A DNA stretch of 8,159 nt from 13-2-20CM-68-14 sp046733295 (GTDB lineage Bacteria > Actinomycetota > Thermoleophilia > Gaiellales > Gaiellaceae), in contig JBKPOY010000076.1 in NCBI GenBank assembly GCA_046733295.1, forward strand, positions 1 to 8,159, written 5' to 3'. Below, piece after piece: positions 1-6,521 of this stretch (position 1 is the stretch's first letter; each line of letters opens with the position of its first letter). The notes under the pieces are model-generated. The model saw nothing but the letters and a program-made list of their open reading frames with translations. It made no database searches and was not told the DNA's origin. Made by a program: the position numbers and the translations under genes.

Positions 1-895
1 TGTAGTTGATGAACTCGGTCTCGCTCGCCGTGAAGAAGTGGTGCACCTTGTCCGGCTTGCGAACGAAGTAGCGCCAGTCGCCCTCGGCCGGGTGCGCGGC
101 AGCCTGGATCGAGGCGAGCCCCGGGTTGGCGATCGGCGTCGGTGGTAGCCCCGCGCGCTTCCTCGTGTTGTACGGGTTGTCCGACTCCAGCTGCGACTTG
201 CGAAGCGACTCGGTCCCGGGCACGCGGAAGGCGTAGCGGATCGTCGCGTCGATCCCCAGCGTCATCCCGTCGTGCAGCCGGTTGTAGATCACTCGGGCGA
301 TCTTCGGGCGCTCCTCCGGCGCGACTGCCTCCTTCTCGACCATCGACGCGATCGTGAGCACGTCGTAGGGCGTGAGGTTTTTCGAGCGCGCGTAGGCGAG
401 GTTGATCGATCGCCAGTTGCGCTGGAAGGCCTTGAGCTGGTTCGCCGCGAGCCGGGCCGAGGTGGTCCGGGCCGTGAACTGGTACGTCGCCGGGAAGAGG
501 AAGCCCTCGAGCGGATGCCGGCCGAAGCCGGGCACGGCTCGCTCTCCCGAGGTCGCCGCCACGTAGGTGCGCTTGCTGATCCGGGGCGTCCGCCCGCGCT
601 CGCGCTCGGCGATCCTCGCGACGCCCGCAACTCGATCGGCCATGTCGAGTCGGGTGAACCCCTCCGGGAAGATGATCCTGAACGGCCGCGGCGCGGCGAC
701 GGCCGTCGTGGCCGGCTGCTTCGCGTCGCCGTTCCCGTCGCGGACGCCGGCGATGGCGAAGCCGAGGCCGATCAGCGCCGCGAGCAGCACGCAGAGGGCG
801 ACGAGCCGCCGGCGCCAGATCGTGCGCGCATGTGGCCGGCGCCGCTCCGGGCGGCGCGCCTGCGGCGGGATTACTCCGCGCCTCGGCTCGACCAC
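1..895 (-). CDS. mltG: Endolytic murein transglycosylase MltG (YceG family), 3' end cut by window
   Basis: Cleaves nascent peptidoglycan glycan strands at the outer face of the cytoplasmic membrane and is thought to act as a strand terminator. I translated 298 codons. They give a basic, Arg/Pro-rich cytoplasmic N-terminus (1-30), one membrane helix (about 31-50), a short linker, then the YceG domain. The domain shows the family hallmarks LEGFLFPATY (129-138), VEKEA (186-190, containing the catalytic Glu), IYNRL (203-207) and a GLPPTPIANPG-like segment near 249-259. The final HHFFTASETEF stretch lies near the normal C-terminus, so probably only a few residues are missing. The start chosen is GTG at 895-893, which overlaps the end of ruvX by 25 bases. 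It is the only start codon in this frame ahead of the membrane helix, and no strong ribosome site precedes it, suggesting translational coupling to ruvX. Identity is secure; the exact start is less so. Confidence 0.93.
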   Translation of the reverse strand, partial: MVEPRRGVIPPQARRPERRRPHARTIWRRRLVALCVLLAALIGLGFAIAGVRDGNGDAKQPATTAVAAPRPFRIIFPEGFTRLDMADRVAGVARIAERERGRTPRISKRTYVAATSGERAVPGFGRHPLEGFLFPATYQFTARTTSARLAANQLKAFQRNWRSINLAYARSKNLTPYDVLTIASMVEKEAVAPEERPKIARVIYNRLHDGMTLGIDATIRYAFRVPGTESLRKSQLESDNPYNTRKRAGLPPTPIANPGLASIQAAAHPAEGDWRYFVRKPDKVHHFFTASETEFINY

Positions 896-1272
896 GCGAG
901 ATAGCTCGTCAAGAGGTGGGCGGCGGCGCGGGCATCCTCCGGGAGGTTACGGTCTCCGGGATCCCGCTCGGCGAGGTCCGTGGTGAAGCGCTCGTCGAAA
1001 GCCTCGACCGGCACGTCCACGGCCTGCCGAAGCGTGTCGACGAACTGCTCGGTCTCGAGGGCCTGATCGCCGCGGCCACCGCGGAGGGTCAGTGGCAGGC
1101 CGACGACCACCCGCTCCGCGCCCTCGGAGCGAATCAGATCGACCAGGCGCCCGAGCCCCGCGTCCGTCCCCACGCGCTCGACGACGCCGACGGGCCTCGC
1201 GAGCGTTCCCGTCGGATCCGAGACCGCCACTCCGGTCCGGGCGGAGCCGTAGTCGAGCGCGATGACCTTCAC
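871..1272 (-). CDS. ruvX: RuvX/YqgF-family Holliday junction resolvase-like nuclease
   Basis: A 133-residue protein of the RNase H-like YqgF/RuvX family. Members are described as putative Holliday junction resolvases and, in E. coli, as a factor in 16S rRNA 5'-end processing. Visible motifs are ALDYGSARTGVA at the N-terminus (metal-binding D7), the hydrophobic strand VVVGLPLTL (55-63), DERFTT (93-98) and a C-terminal DARAAAHLL helix carrying the last acidic residue (D113). Length is normal for the family. The start is GTG at 1272-1270, overlapping the alaS TGA stop as GTGA, so translation is probably coupled to alaS. Its own 3' end overlaps the mltG start. The alaS-ruvX-mltG order is widely conserved in Gram-positive bacteria, which supports the call. 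Confidence 0.95.
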   Translation of the reverse strand: MKVIALDYGSARTGVAVSDPTGTLARPVGVVERVGTDAGLGRLVDLIRSEGAERVVVGLPLTLRGGRGDQALETEQFVDTLRQAVDVPVEAFDERFTTDLAERDPGDRNLPEDARAAAHLLTSYLAWSSRGAE

Positions 1273-3809
1273 GCGAGCGCGGCCCGCAGCGCCTCTTCGG
1301 CGCGCTCCAGGGCGGCGTCGAGCTTCGCCGGGTCGCTGCCGCCTGCGCGCGCCATCGTCGCGCGCCCGCCCCCTCCGCCGCCGACCTCGGCGGCGGCCGC
1401 CCTGATCACCGCGACGGCATCGAGCTTGCCCTCGAGCGAACGATCGAAGTTGGCGACGAGATGGACGCGGCCGTTCTCGTTCGCACCGAGAACCACGGCC
1501 GCCGGTTGCCGCTCCTGCTTGATCCGGTCGGACTCCTGCAGGAGCACGTCCATGGTCACGTCGCTCATGCGACCCACGTAGACGTTGACCCCGCCGATCT
1601 CCTCCTGGCTGCGCGGCGCGACCTCCGCGCGCCCGTCGGCGGCGCCCTTCCGCTTCGCTTGCTTGCGCGTCTCCGCGAGCTCGGCCCGCAGCCCGTCGGC
1701 CTCGCGCGCACGCCCGTGGAGCAGTGCGAACGCCTCACCGGCCGTGACTGCCTCGATCCTGCGGGCGCCAGACCCGACGGAGCCCTCGGAGAGGATGACG
1801 AACGGCCCGATCTCGGCCGTCGACCGCACGTGCGTCCCGCCGCAGAGCTCGCGTGAGTAGCCATCGACCTCCACGACACGCACCACGTCCCCGTACTTCT
1901 CGCCGAAGAGCATCATCGCGCCGAGGTTTCGCGCCTCCTCGATCGGCGTGACGAACGCGCGGACTGGCCTGTTCTGGAAGACGACGTCGTTGACGGCGTG
2001 CTCCACTCGCTCCCGCTCCTCCGGCGTGAGCGCCTGCGGGTGTGTGAAGTCGAAGCGAAGCTTGTCCGGCCGAACGGCCGAACCGGCCTGGCGGACGTGA
2101 TCGCCGAGCACGTCGCGAAGCGACTTGTGCAGCAGGTGCGTGGCGGTGTGGTTCGCCATCGTCGGAAAGCGCACCGACCAGGGGACGACGGCGCGCACGC
2201 GCATGCCCGTGCCGAACCCCTCGCCGCGAAAGGTGAGGACCTGGTCGTCCACGAGGCGCGTCGCCTTGACAAGCTCCGCCCGGGCGCCGGTTTCCTCGTT
2301 CTCGATGTAGCCGGCGTCGGAGACTTGTCCGCCGCCCTCCGGATAGAAGGGCGACTGCTCGAGCTTCGCCTGGAACATGCCGTCGCCGACGTCGGCGTAG
2401 GCGAGGATCGCCGTCAGAACATCCGTCTTCTCGAAGCCGACGTACTCGCTCCGCGGCGCCGAGGCCGGAAGCTTCACGTCGACCTCGAACGCCGAGCCCC
2501 GCCGCGACCGCGTCCGCTGCTCCTCCATCAGCCGCGTGAACTCCTCCTCGTTCACCTCGAGGCCACGCTCGGCGGCGAGCTCCTTCGTGAGCTCCAGGGG
2601 GAAACCGTACGTGTCGTAGAGGCGAAACGCGTCCTCGCCCGTCAGCTCGCCCTTCGCGACGATCTCCTCGAAGAGCTTCTGCCCGCGGTCGACGGTCTCG
2701 ACGAACCGTTCCTCCTCGGCCCGGATCAGCTCCTCGATCTCCGACTGCCGCTGCTCGAGCTCGGGATAGACGGCGCCCATCTGCTCCCGGACGAGGCCGG
2801 CGAGCTGCCAGAGGAACGGATCAACCAGCCCGAGGCGCCGGCCGAACTGCGCGGCACGGCGGATCACCCGGCGAAGCACGTAGCCGCGCCCCTCGTTCGA
2901 GGGCGAGATCCCCTCCGCGACGAGGATGGCGGCGGTGCGGGCGTGCTCCACCACGACGCGGTAGGCCTTCGTGGCCGCCTCGGACGAACCGTACGCCTGA
3001 TCGGCCTTCGCACCGACCCATTCGAGCAACGGTCGGAAGGTGTCGATGTCGAACAGCGAGTCGACGCCTTGCATCAGCATCGCGGCCCGCTCGAGCCCCA
3101 TGCCGGTGTCGATGTTCTGCTGCGGCAGCGGCGTCAGCGTGCCGTCCTCCGCCAGGTCGTACTCCATGAAGACGAGGTTCCAGACCTCGAGGTAACGCTC
3201 GCACTCGCAGCCCGGGCCGCATGTCGGCCGGCCGCAGCCATGCTCCTCGCCGCGGTCGTAATAGATCTCCGAGCAAGGGCCGCACGGCCCGGTCTCGGCC
3301 GCCTGCCAGAAGTTTTCGCTTCGCGGCAGACCCACGATCCGCTCGCGTGGGAGGTAACGCTCCCAACTCGCGATCGCGACCTCGTCCTCGCCGAGCCCGA
3401 GCTCCGGGTCGCCGGCGAAGACGCTCGCCCAGAGCCGTTCGGGCTCGAGCTTCATCTGCTCGGTGACGAACTCCCACGCGTAGTCGACGGCGCCGTCCTT
3501 GAAGTAGTCGCCGAACGAGAAGTTGCCGAGCATCTCGAGGAAGCAGAGATGCCGGTTCGTCAGGCCGACGTCGTCGAGGTCGTTCTGCTTACCGCCGGCG
3601 CGCACCGCCTTCTGAACCGTCGTCACACGAGGCGCCGCCGGTGCTTCCGCGCCGAGGAACCAACGCTTCATCGGCTGCATCCCGGCGACGATGAAGAGCG
3701 TCGTCGGGTCGTCCGCCGGCGGGATCACGGACGCCGACTCGCGGCGCACATGACCCCGCTCCTCGAAGAAGGCGAGGAATCGCTCGCGGAGCTCGTCCGT
3801 CGTTCGCAT
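1269..3809 (-). CDS. alaS: Alanyl-tRNA synthetase, full length
   Basis: Charges tRNA-Ala with alanine and hydrolyses mischarged Ser/Gly-tRNA-Ala in the cytoplasm. The protein is 846 residues, within the family range. In order: class II catalytic core (about 1-260) with the motif-2 region FLEMLGNFSFGDYFK (90-104) and motif 3 GMGLERAAML (236-245); the tRNA-recognition region (about 260-460); the editing domain with the zinc-site residues in NHTATH (H554, H558) and ELCGGTH (C656, H660); and the C-terminal DHHA1/C-Ala domain with a Gly-rich run (810-815) followed by ATMARAGG. A Cys-rich insertion, GCGRPTCGPGCEC (191-203), sits inside the catalytic core and may bind a metal; this insertion is known in several bacterial AlaS proteins. 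The start is ATG at 3809-3807. No ribosome site precedes it; a promoter-like TACAAT lies 8 bases upstream, so the message may be leaderless. The stop overlaps the ruvX start. Confidence 0.98.
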   Translation of the reverse strand: MRTTDELRERFLAFFEERGHVRRESASVIPPADDPTTLFIVAGMQPMKRWFLGAEAPAAPRVTTVQKAVRAGGKQNDLDDVGLTNRHLCFLEMLGNFSFGDYFKDGAVDYAWEFVTEQMKLEPERLWASVFAGDPELGLGEDEVAIASWERYLPRERIVGLPRSENFWQAAETGPCGPCSEIYYDRGEEHGCGRPTCGPGCECERYLEVWNLVFMEYDLAEDGTLTPLPQQNIDTGMGLERAAMLMQGVDSLFDIDTFRPLLEWVGAKADQAYGSSEAATKAYRVVVEHARTAAILVAEGISPSNEGRGYVLRRVIRRAAQFGRRLGLVDPFLWQLAGLVREQMGAVYPELEQRQSEIEELIRAEEERFVETVDRGQKLFEEIVAKGELTGEDAFRLYDTYGFPLELTKELAAERGLEVNEEEFTRLMEEQRTRSRRGSAFEVDVKLPASAPRSEYVGFEKTDVLTAILAYADVGDGMFQAKLEQSPFYPEGGGQVSDAGYIENEETGARAELVKATRLVDDQVLTFRGEGFGTGMRVRAVVPWSVRFPTMANHTATHLLHKSLRDVLGDHVRQAGSAVRPDKLRFDFTHPQALTPEERERVEHAVNDVVFQNRPVRAFVTPIEEARNLGAMMLFGEKYGDVVRVVEVDGYSRELCGGTHVRSTAEIGPFVILSEGSVGSGARRIEAVTAGEAFALLHGRAREADGLRAELAETRKQAKRKGAADGRAEVAPRSQEEIGGVNVYVGRMSDVTMDVLLQESDRIKQERQPAAVVLGANENGRVHLVANFDRSLEGKLDAVAVIRAAAAEVGGGGGGRATMARAGGSDPAKLDAALERAEEALRAALA

Positions 3810-3817
3810 CGCGAGTG

Positions 3818-3823
3818 ATTGTA
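3818..3823 (-). promoter_or_regulatory. alaS: Candidate -10 element for alaS-ruvX-mltG
   Basis: TACAAT on the minus strand matches the -10 consensus at five of six positions and stands out in an otherwise GC-rich 61-base gap (3810-3870) between the sigma gene stop and alaS. Only 8 bases separate it from the ATG, so transcription would begin at or within a base or two of the start codon. There is no Shine-Dalgarno sequence in that space, which fits a leaderless mRNA. I see no convincing -35 hexamer at 16-18 bases upstream. The rest of the gap shows no hairpin or T-run. Confidence 0.45.
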
Positions 3824-3870
3824 GGAGCGTTCGGGGATGCGGCCAGTGCGCCCTGGGGCGCGGTTCGCGG

Positions 3871-4650
3871 CTAGCCCTCGGCGAGCGGCGGGCTCCCGAT
3901 GGCGTCTTCCTCGCCGCCGATCTCCTCCCGGATCTTCTCGAGCGAGCGGCGGATCAGCCGTGAGACGTGCATCTGCGAGATGCCCACCTGCTGCGCGATC
4001 TGCGACTGGGTCAGCCCCTTGAAGAAGCGCAGGTGGAGGATCTTCCGCTCGCGCTCGTCCAGCACGCGGAAACCGGGCGCCAGGATCGCGCGATCCTCCG
4101 ATACCTCATACTCGTGCTCCTCCGTGCCGAGCGATTCGAGGGGATCGAGATCGCCGTCGTCGTCCTGGCCGGGGCCCGCCGAGAGGGAGAGCGAGCTGTA
4201 CGCCCGGCCGCTCTCGAGCGCCTCGAGCACCTCCTCTTCCGACACCTCGGCGGCCTTTGCGAGCTCGGCGATCGTCGGCGACCTGCCGAGCTGCACCGTC
4301 AGCTCCTCGAGCAGCCGCGAGAGCTGGATGTTGAGCTCCTGCAACCCGCGGGGAACGCGCACGGACCAGCCGCGGTCGCGGAAGTGGCGCTTGATCTCGC
4401 CGATGATGTTCGGCGTCGCGTACGTCGTCAGCTCGACCCCCCGGTCGAGATCGAAACGGTCGATCGCCTTGATCAGGCCGATCGCGCCGATCTGGACGAG
4501 GTCCTCGAACTGCTCCCCCCGATACGAGTAGCGCCGCGCCAGCGAGCGGACGAGGGACATGTACTGCTCGATCAGCTGTTCCCGCGCGGCGAGGTCGCCG
4601 TGCTCGTGGTAGCGGCGGAGCAGGGCCTTGTCGCTCTTCTCCAAGGTCAC
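3871..4650 (-). CDS. RNA polymerase sigma factor, SigB/SigF/SigG subfamily
   Basis: A 259-residue alternative sigma-70 factor of the stress/sporulation type. Region 2 is clear: EQLIEQYMSLVRSLARRY (25-42), then FEDLVQIGAIGLIKAIDRFD (48-67) and TTYATPNIIGEIKRHFRDRG (75-94), the usual core-binding and -10 recognition segment. Region 3 (about 105-190) includes LGRSPTIAELA and an acidic linker (161-186). Region 4 ends with the helix-turn-helix LTQSQIAQQVGISQMHVSRL (213-232), typical of SigB/SigF. The reading frame is open far upstream, but the real start is GTG at 4650-4648. A strong ribosome site, AAGGGGAG (4666-4659), sits 8 bases before it, and the GTG overlaps the anti-sigma TGA stop as GTGA. 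The coupling with the anti-sigma gene mirrors rsbW-sigB and spoIIAB-sigF. Which SigB/SigF paralogue it is cannot be decided here, so no symbol is given. Confidence 0.95.
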   Translation of the reverse strand: MTLEKSDKALLRRYHEHGDLAAREQLIEQYMSLVRSLARRYSYRGEQFEDLVQIGAIGLIKAIDRFDLDRGVELTTYATPNIIGEIKRHFRDRGWSVRVPRGLQELNIQLSRLLEELTVQLGRSPTIAELAKAAEVSEEEVLEALESGRAYSSLSLSAGPGQDDDGDLDPLESLGTEEHEYEVSEDRAILAPGFRVLDERERKILHLRFFKGLTQSQIAQQVGISQMHVSRLIRRSLEKIREEIGGEEDAIGSPPLAEG

Positions 4651-5069
4651 GTGCCGGGCTCCCCTTGGTCGACGCGCTTCTCGAGCTCGATCCAGTCGCC
4701 GTCGTCGCGCGGCACGGAGCCGAAGCCGTCGGTCACCGTCTCGAGCACCCGCCGGAGCCCGACGCCGTCGTCGCGCTGCTCCAGCTCCTCGACGACGGAG
4801 GTGTCCGTGAAGGGCCCGATCGACGTGGTGATCGCGTCCTCGCCGACCTCGAGCTCGATCGTGAGCTCGCCGTCCCCCTCGCGGCGCTCGAGCAGCGTCG
4901 CGAGCGCGGTTCCGAGATCGTCGAGGCTCTCGTAGCTCAGGTTCAGCCGCGTTGCGACGCCGCCGAGCACGAGCTGTGCGACGTCCTCGAATCCCTCGTC
5001 GGCCGGAATCGTCAGCACGATCCGGTCGCCGGTCAGCGGGGCGGCGGGCAGGTCGGGAGCGGAGCTCAT
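4647..5069 (-). CDS. RsbW/SpoIIAB-like anti-sigma factor, degenerate ATP-binding fold
   Basis: A 140-residue soluble protein immediately upstream of, and overlapping, a SigB/SigF-type sigma gene. The position, the length and the fold pattern suggest a GHKL-type anti-sigma factor that would hold the sigma factor inactive. Supporting segments: a first strand IVLTIPADEG (17-26), an N-box-like helix SLDDLGTALATLLER (48-62), strand ELTIELEVGED (68-78), and a C-terminal GVGLRRVLETVTDGF ... GDWIELEKRV (102-133), which matches the usual GL..l..l.D.v...gGt.v.l.k ending. The Asn expected in the N-box and the DxGxG of the G1 box are not visible, so it may not bind or hydrolyse ATP like a true kinase. 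The start is ATG 5069-5067 with a modest GGGAA site; the gene begins 12 bases after mnmA stops. The family call rests on context plus pattern; the partner role is inferred. Confidence 0.72.
   Translation of the reverse strand: MSSAPDLPAAPLTGDRIVLTIPADEGFEDVAQLVLGGVATRLNLSYESLDDLGTALATLLERREGDGELTIELEVGEDAITTSIGPFTDTSVVEELEQRDDGVGLRRVLETVTDGFGSVPRDDGDWIELEKRVDQGEPGT
4659..4666 (-). promoter_or_regulatory. Ribosome binding site fixing the sigma factor start
   Basis: AAGGGGAG lies 8 bases upstream of the GTG at 4650 and inside the end of the anti-sigma gene. It is the best Shine-Dalgarno match in the window and rules against the much longer in-frame extension of the sigma gene. Confidence 0.7.
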
Positions 5070-5081
5070 CGCATTCCCGTG

Positions 5082-6329
5082 CTAGGCCTCGATCGCACCG
5101 GCTCCGACGACGACGTCGCCCTCGTAGAGGACGGCAGCCTGTCCCGGCGCGACGCCGTACGCCGGCCGATCGAGCGCGGCCCGGAAGCCCTGCTCGGTCC
5201 GAACGACGCGCCCCGGGGCAGCGGGCGATCGGTAACGCCATTTCACGTCAGCTTTCGTCACCTTTACGTACAACCGCCCACGCGCCGAAATCGTTTCGAC
5301 CGCAAGCGCCGGCTGCGGGCCGACGACCACGGTGTTCGTCCCGGGATCGGTTCGCAGCGCGTACAGAGGCTCGCCGGAGGAGACGCCCAGGCCGCGTCGC
5401 TGACCGGGCGTGAATCGCCAGAATCCCGCGTGCCGGCCGAGCTCCCGCCCGTCCTCGTCGGCGACAGGCCCCTCGCCCCCGCTGACGCCGTGCCGCTCGA
5501 GGAACCGCCGGTAGTCATCGCCTCCCAGGAAGCACGCCTCCTGGCTCTCCGCGCGGCTCGCGGCGGCGAGGCCCGCACGGACCGCCTCCGCCCGGGTCGC
5601 CTCCTTGTCCTGCTCGCCGAGCGGGAACCGGACGCGCTCGAGCAGCCGCGGATCGAGGCGCGCCAGCATGTACGACTGATCCTTCGCGGCATCCGCGCCG
5701 CGCGCTAGCAGCCGCCGCCCACGATGCTCGACGATGCGCGCGTAGTGGCCCGTGGCGAGCGTCGAGGCGCCTGCGCGCTTTGCGAACGCGAGCAGCTCCG
5801 CGAAGCGGAAGCTGCCGTTGCAGCGGATGCACGGGTTGGGGGTCTCGCCGCGGGCGTAACCGCGCACGAAGGGGGCAACGACCGCGCGGCGGAACTCCTC
5901 GCGGAGGTCGAGCGTCACGTGCGGCAGGCCGAGGGCGTGGCAGGTCTCGCGGGCCGCAATCACCGCCTCCGGCGAGCAGCAGGCGCGCTCGCCGGCAGGT
6001 GCCTGCGGGTCGATCCAGAGGCGCAGCGTGACTCCGATCGCGCGCTCCCCGGCGCGCAGAAGCGCAACCGCGCTGTCGACCCCGCCGCTCATCGCGACCG
6101 CGACGCGGCCGGCCTCCGGCTCGGCGTGGAAGACCTGCGCCAGCGCATTCGCGAGGGCGTCCGCCGCGAGCGTCTCGCCGGGAACGGCCGCGGCCTCGAT
6201 GAGGGTCAGGCCGGCGAGCGGGCGCTCCAGCCCTTCCGCGTCGGCGCTCACGATCCGGTCGCCGGCGACGGTCAGTCGCACGAGCGCGACGTCGCCGTCG
6301 CGAGACGAGTCTCCTACGACTTCGATCAC
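5082..6329 (-). CDS. mnmA: tRNA-specific 2-thiouridylase MnmA with N-terminal extension
   Basis: Activates U34 of tRNA-Lys, -Glu and -Gln with ATP and inserts sulfur, forming the s2U wobble base. The 415-residue protein carries the PP-loop SGGVDS (81-86), the catalytic-cysteine segment TPNPCIRCN (163-171, C170 at the E. coli C102 position), GHYAR (194-198), KDQSY (216-220) and the second active cysteine in SQEACFL (262-268, C266). The C-terminal beta-barrel domains follow. Residues 1-74 precede the normal start of the family and form an extra alpha/beta-looking segment with no cysteine. The start is GTG at 6329-6327, the first possible start after an in-frame TAG nine bases upstream; a GTG at codon 17 is an alternative. 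The gene lies 15 bases downstream of the 6S-like RNA T-run and 12 bases upstream of the anti-sigma gene. Confidence 0.96.
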   Translation of the reverse strand: MIEVVGDSSRDGDVALVRLTVAGDRIVSADAEGLERPLAGLTLIEAAAVPGETLAADALANALAQVFHAEPEAGRVAVAMSGGVDSAVALLRAGERAIGVTLRLWIDPQAPAGERACCSPEAVIAARETCHALGLPHVTLDLREEFRRAVVAPFVRGYARGETPNPCIRCNGSFRFAELLAFAKRAGASTLATGHYARIVEHRGRRLLARGADAAKDQSYMLARLDPRLLERVRFPLGEQDKEATRAEAVRAGLAAASRAESQEACFLGGDDYRRFLERHGVSGGEGPVADEDGRELGRHAGFWRFTPGQRRGLGVSSGEPLYALRTDPGTNTVVVGPQPALAVETISARGRLYVKVTKADVKWRYRSPAAPGRVVRTEQGFRAALDRPAYGVAPGQAAVLYEGDVVVGAGAIEA

Positions 6330-6344
6330 GAGCTCAGGCTACGG

Positions 6345-6363
6345 AAAAAGGGTGCCCTGACCC
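6345..6363 (-). terminator. Possible intrinsic terminator at the 3' end of the 6S-like RNA
   Basis: GGGT (6363-6360) can pair with ACCC (6353-6350) and is followed at once by TTTTT (6349-6345). The four-pair stem is weak alone, but the same bases form the long closing stem of the RNA, which could itself act as the terminator hairpin. Readthrough into mnmA, 15 bases further on, is quite possible. Confidence 0.4.
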
Positions 6364-6510
6364 TGCCGTTCCTCCACGTCCGAAGCGAACCTGGCACAGC
6401 CAGGTGGGTGCCTTGTCGGCATCGGGCAACGCCCTCGCCGAACGCGGGCTCCCTTTCACTTGGTGTTGGTTCTACTTTGAGAACGCAGAGCACGCACAGG
6501 GTCGAGCACT
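6345..6510 (-). ncRNA. ssrS: Probable 6S RNA (RNA polymerase holoenzyme-binding RNA)
   Basis: 6S RNA mimics an open promoter and binds the housekeeping holoenzyme. By hand-folding the minus strand: the closing stem pairs 6509-6504 with 6357-6352 (one G-U) and, past a bulged A at 6358, GACCCTG (6503-6497) with CAGGGTC (6365-6359). An asymmetric loop follows, then CGTTC (6485-6481) with GAACG (6371-6367). The central bubble has an A-rich, unpaired 5' strand (about 6480-6454); its 3' strand carries the hairpin ACCTGGC/GCCAGGT (6405-6399 with 6395-6389, loop TGT). The apical arm pairs GGGAGCC (6453-6447) with GGCACCC (6412-6406, one mismatch), TCGGC with GCCGA (6441-6437, 6420-6416) and GGGC with GCCC around loop GTT. 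The roughly 166-base length, architecture and TTTTT 3' end fit 6S. In Bacillus, 6S RNA lies near the aspS-mnmA-alaS neighbourhood. No covariance-model search was possible. Confidence 0.66.
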
Positions 6511-6515
6511 GTCCG

Positions 6516-6521
6516 ATCTTA
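6516..6521 (-). promoter_or_regulatory. ssrS: Candidate -10 element for the 6S-like RNA
   Basis: TAAGAT (four of six consensus positions) overlaps the TAA stop of the upstream gene. A start 6-7 bases downstream would fall at 6510-6509, exactly where the folded closing stem begins, which is the main support. I see no clear -35 hexamer. Confidence 0.4.

Noticed and set aside
1998..3818. A 606-codon plus-strand open frame across alaS
   Set aside because: It is exactly antisense to a full-length, motif-complete alaS. Long antisense frames are expected in GC-rich codon-biased DNA, and its translation is low-complexity Arg/Leu/Asp-rich with no recognisable domain.
3810..3870. T-box or other riboswitch leader for alaS
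   Set aside because: The gap is only 61 bases, with no terminator hairpin, specifier stem or T-box sequence.
4651..5241. In-frame upstream extension of the sigma factor, about 197 codons
   Set aside because: It runs through the anti-sigma gene in another frame, is Arg/Ala-rich with no sigma motifs, and a strong ribosome site plus GTGA overlap fix the start at 4650.
6359..6412. Possible SRP (4.5S) RNA in the gap before mnmA
   Set aside because: The conserved GGAAGGAAGCAG-type tetraloop region of bacterial SRP RNA is absent on both strands, while the bubble-and-arm fold fits 6S RNA better.
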